From: an uncultured Paracoccaceae bacterium
GTDB lineage: Bacteria; Pseudomonadota; Alphaproteobacteria; Rhodobacterales; Rhodobacteraceae
DNA: 14,559 nucleotides
Direction: 5' to 3'
Assembly (NCBI GenBank): GCA_913054485.1
Contig: CAJXHQ010000023.1
Location: forward strand, 1-14,559
Under the pieces are notes generated by a model, which saw only the letters and a list, made by a program, of their open reading frames with translations, was not told where the DNA came from and made no database searches. The translations under genes and the position numbers were made by a program. Each line of letters opens with the position of its first letter. Position 1 is the stretch's first letter. Shown piece by piece: positions 13,487 through 14,559 of the stretch.

Positions 13487-13546
13487 TTGACCCGCGCGCG
13501 CTGATTTGCTATGCCCCGCCCAAGCCAAATTGTGCAGATCGCACAA
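13487..13546 (+). promoter_or_regulatory. Predicted helicase promoter with downstream inverted repeat
   Basis: TTGACC (13487-13492), a 17-base spacer and TATGCC (13510-13515) form a plausible sigma-70 promoter with a start near 13522, giving a leader of about 93 bases. TTGTGC/GCACAA (13530-13546, 5-base spacer) lies just inside the leader and could be an operator or a 5' hairpin. Upstream, CGCCT/AGGCG (13437-13449) is a weak hairpin after the glycosyltransferase gene. Confidence 0.45.
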
Positions 13547-13614
13547 GGACCATCCGGGTCCGGCCGTTTATCACACGAGCGGGCCAAGTCAGTGTCCGCA
13601 AACTGCGGAAGCAT

Positions 13615-14559
13615 ATGACAAAATTTTCTGATCTGAACCTCAGCCCGAAGGTCCTCAAAGCGATCGCCGAAGCCGGCTATGAAAGCCCGACTCCGATCCA
13701 GGCCGGGGCCATCCCCGCGGCGCTTGAGGGCAAGGATGTGCTGGGCATTGCCCAGACCGGCACCGGCAAGACTGCCTCTTTCACATTGCCGATGATCACC
13801 CGCCTGGCCCGTGGCCGCGCCCGTGCGCGTATGCCGCGGTCACTCGTGCTCTGCCCGACGCGAGAACTGGCTGCACAGGTTGCGGAAAACTTCGACGCCT
13901 ATGCCAAACACGTGAAGCTGACCAAAGCACTGCTGATCGGCGGCGTCTCCTTCAAGGAGCAGGAAGCGCTGATCGACCGCGGCGTGGATGTTCTGATCGC
14001 CACGCCCGGCCGTCTGCTCGACCATTTCGAACGCGGCAAGCTGCTGCTCACCGGTATCGAGATCATGGTGGTGGACGAAGCTGACCGGATGCTCGACATG
14101 GGTTTCATTCCGGATATTGAGCGGATCTTCTCGCTCACCCCCTTCACGCGCCAGACCCTGTTCTTCTCCGCCACAATGGCGCCCGAGATCGAGCGGATCA
14201 CCAACACTTTCCTGTCCGCACCTGAGCGTGTCGAAGTGGCCCGCCAGGCCACCGCATCCGAGACCATCAATCAGGGCGTGGTGATGTTCAAAGCCTCCCG
14301 CCGCGACCGCGAAGGCAGCGAAAAGCGCAAAGTGCTGCGCGCGCTGATCGACGCCGAAGGCGAGAAATGCACCAATGCAATCGTCTCCTGCAACCGCAAG
14401 ACCGACGTGGACATCACCGCCAAGTCGCTGAAGAAATACGGCTATAACGCCGCGGCGATCCACGGCGACCTGGACCAGTCCCAGCGCATGAAAACACTGG
14501 ATGCCTTCCGCGAGGGCGAGCTGCGCCTGCTGATCGCTTCGGATGTTGCGGCACGCGGG
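13615..14559 (+). CDS. DEAD-box RNA helicase, RhlE-like (3' partial)
   Basis: 315 codons are present and the frame runs off the window end. Motifs in order are: Q motif SPTPIQ (24-29), motif I AQTGTGKT (46-53), Ia PTRELA (81-86), Ib TPGR (130-133), motif II DEAD (154-157), motif III SAT (185-187), then motif IV and V regions ending at SDVAARG. Motif VI (HRxGRxxR) and the C-terminal extension lie beyond the window. DEAD-box helicases unwind short RNA duplexes using ATP. RhlE/CsdA-type members act in ribosome assembly, RNA decay and cold adaptation. The ATG has a GGA-containing site upstream. The C-terminal tail that would separate RhlE from other subfamilies is not visible. Confidence 0.93.
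   Translation, partial: MTKFSDLNLSPKVLKAIAEAGYESPTPIQAGAIPAALEGKDVLGIAQTGTGKTASFTLPMITRLARGRARARMPRSLVLCPTRELAAQVAENFDAYAKHVKLTKALLIGGVSFKEQEALIDRGVDVLIATPGRLLDHFERGKLLLTGIEIMVVDEADRMLDMGFIPDIERIFSLTPFTRQTLFFSATMAPEIERITNTFLSAPERVEVARQATASETINQGVVMFKASRRDREGSEKRKVLRALIDAEGEKCTNAIVSCNRKTDVDITAKSLKKYGYNAAAIHGDLDQSQRMKTLDAFREGELRLLIASDVAARG

Noticed and set aside
13840..14463. 207-residue open frame on the minus strand
   Set aside because: It is antisense to the DEAD-box helicase, which has all expected motifs in order.
1..14559. CRISPR array, insertion sequence, prophage, tRNA or rRNA
   Set aside because: I saw no regularly spaced long repeats, no transposase or integrase motifs, and no tRNA cloverleaf or rRNA-like sequence on either strand.

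Overview
The window looks like chromosomal DNA of a marine alphaproteobacterium of the Roseobacter group (Rhodobacteraceae; something like Leisingera or Phaeobacter). This is inferred from the high GC content, the close packing of genes, the family-typical proteins (a Hint_2-type protein, a PF13704-like glycosyltransferase, RF3 and an RhlE-like helicase) and an FNR-type box ahead of a universal stress gene. No rRNA, tRNA, CRISPR array, transposase or phage gene was seen.

Layout. (a) 2-2290, plus strand: a probable operon of a 5'-truncated membrane-anchored protein, a PaaI-like thioesterase, a divergent Tag-like 3-methyladenine glycosylase and a lipoprotein with an HELTH motif. (b) 2294-4192, minus strand: an SDR-family protein with unusual catalytic residues, followed 3 bases later by an AlkC-type alkylpurine glycosylase. 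Two putative alkylation-repair enzymes therefore lie in convergent operons within about 2.5 kb. (c) 4372-6335, plus strand: a Hint-domain protein and a secreted GH128-like glycosidase. (d) 6350-6688, minus strand: a small secreted Gly/Asn-rich protein with its own intrinsic terminator. (e) 6689-7142: a gap holding a decayed fragment of a class III adenylate/guanylate cyclase. (f) 7143-8781: a double-GAF protein with a doubtful start, a 65-residue conserved-looking protein, and a convergent UspA gene behind a well-placed FNR-type promoter. (g) 8889-9014: a cluster of four hairpins. (h) About 9030-10260: a visibly less GC-rich module of divergent tetR and DUF1330-like genes sharing one operator, probably acquired. 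(i) 10314-10661, minus strand: an orphan BrnA-family antitoxin. (j) 10746-14559, plus strand: prfC with an elaborate upstream region and a probable leaderless start, a glycosyltransferase, and a DEAD-box helicase cut off by the window end.

Most of the window is ordinary core-genome content. The strongest regulatory signals are the FNR-type box centred exactly 41.5 bases upstream of the predicted usp start, the divergent tetR/DUF1330 control region whose promoter positions also settle the tetR start codon, and the repeat plus inverted-repeat structure directly upstream of prfC. The clearest relic is the cyclase fragment. I did not find convincing evidence of a wholly new multi-gene system. The least explained items are the Hint protein, the Gly/Asn-rich peptide and the DUF1330 module.
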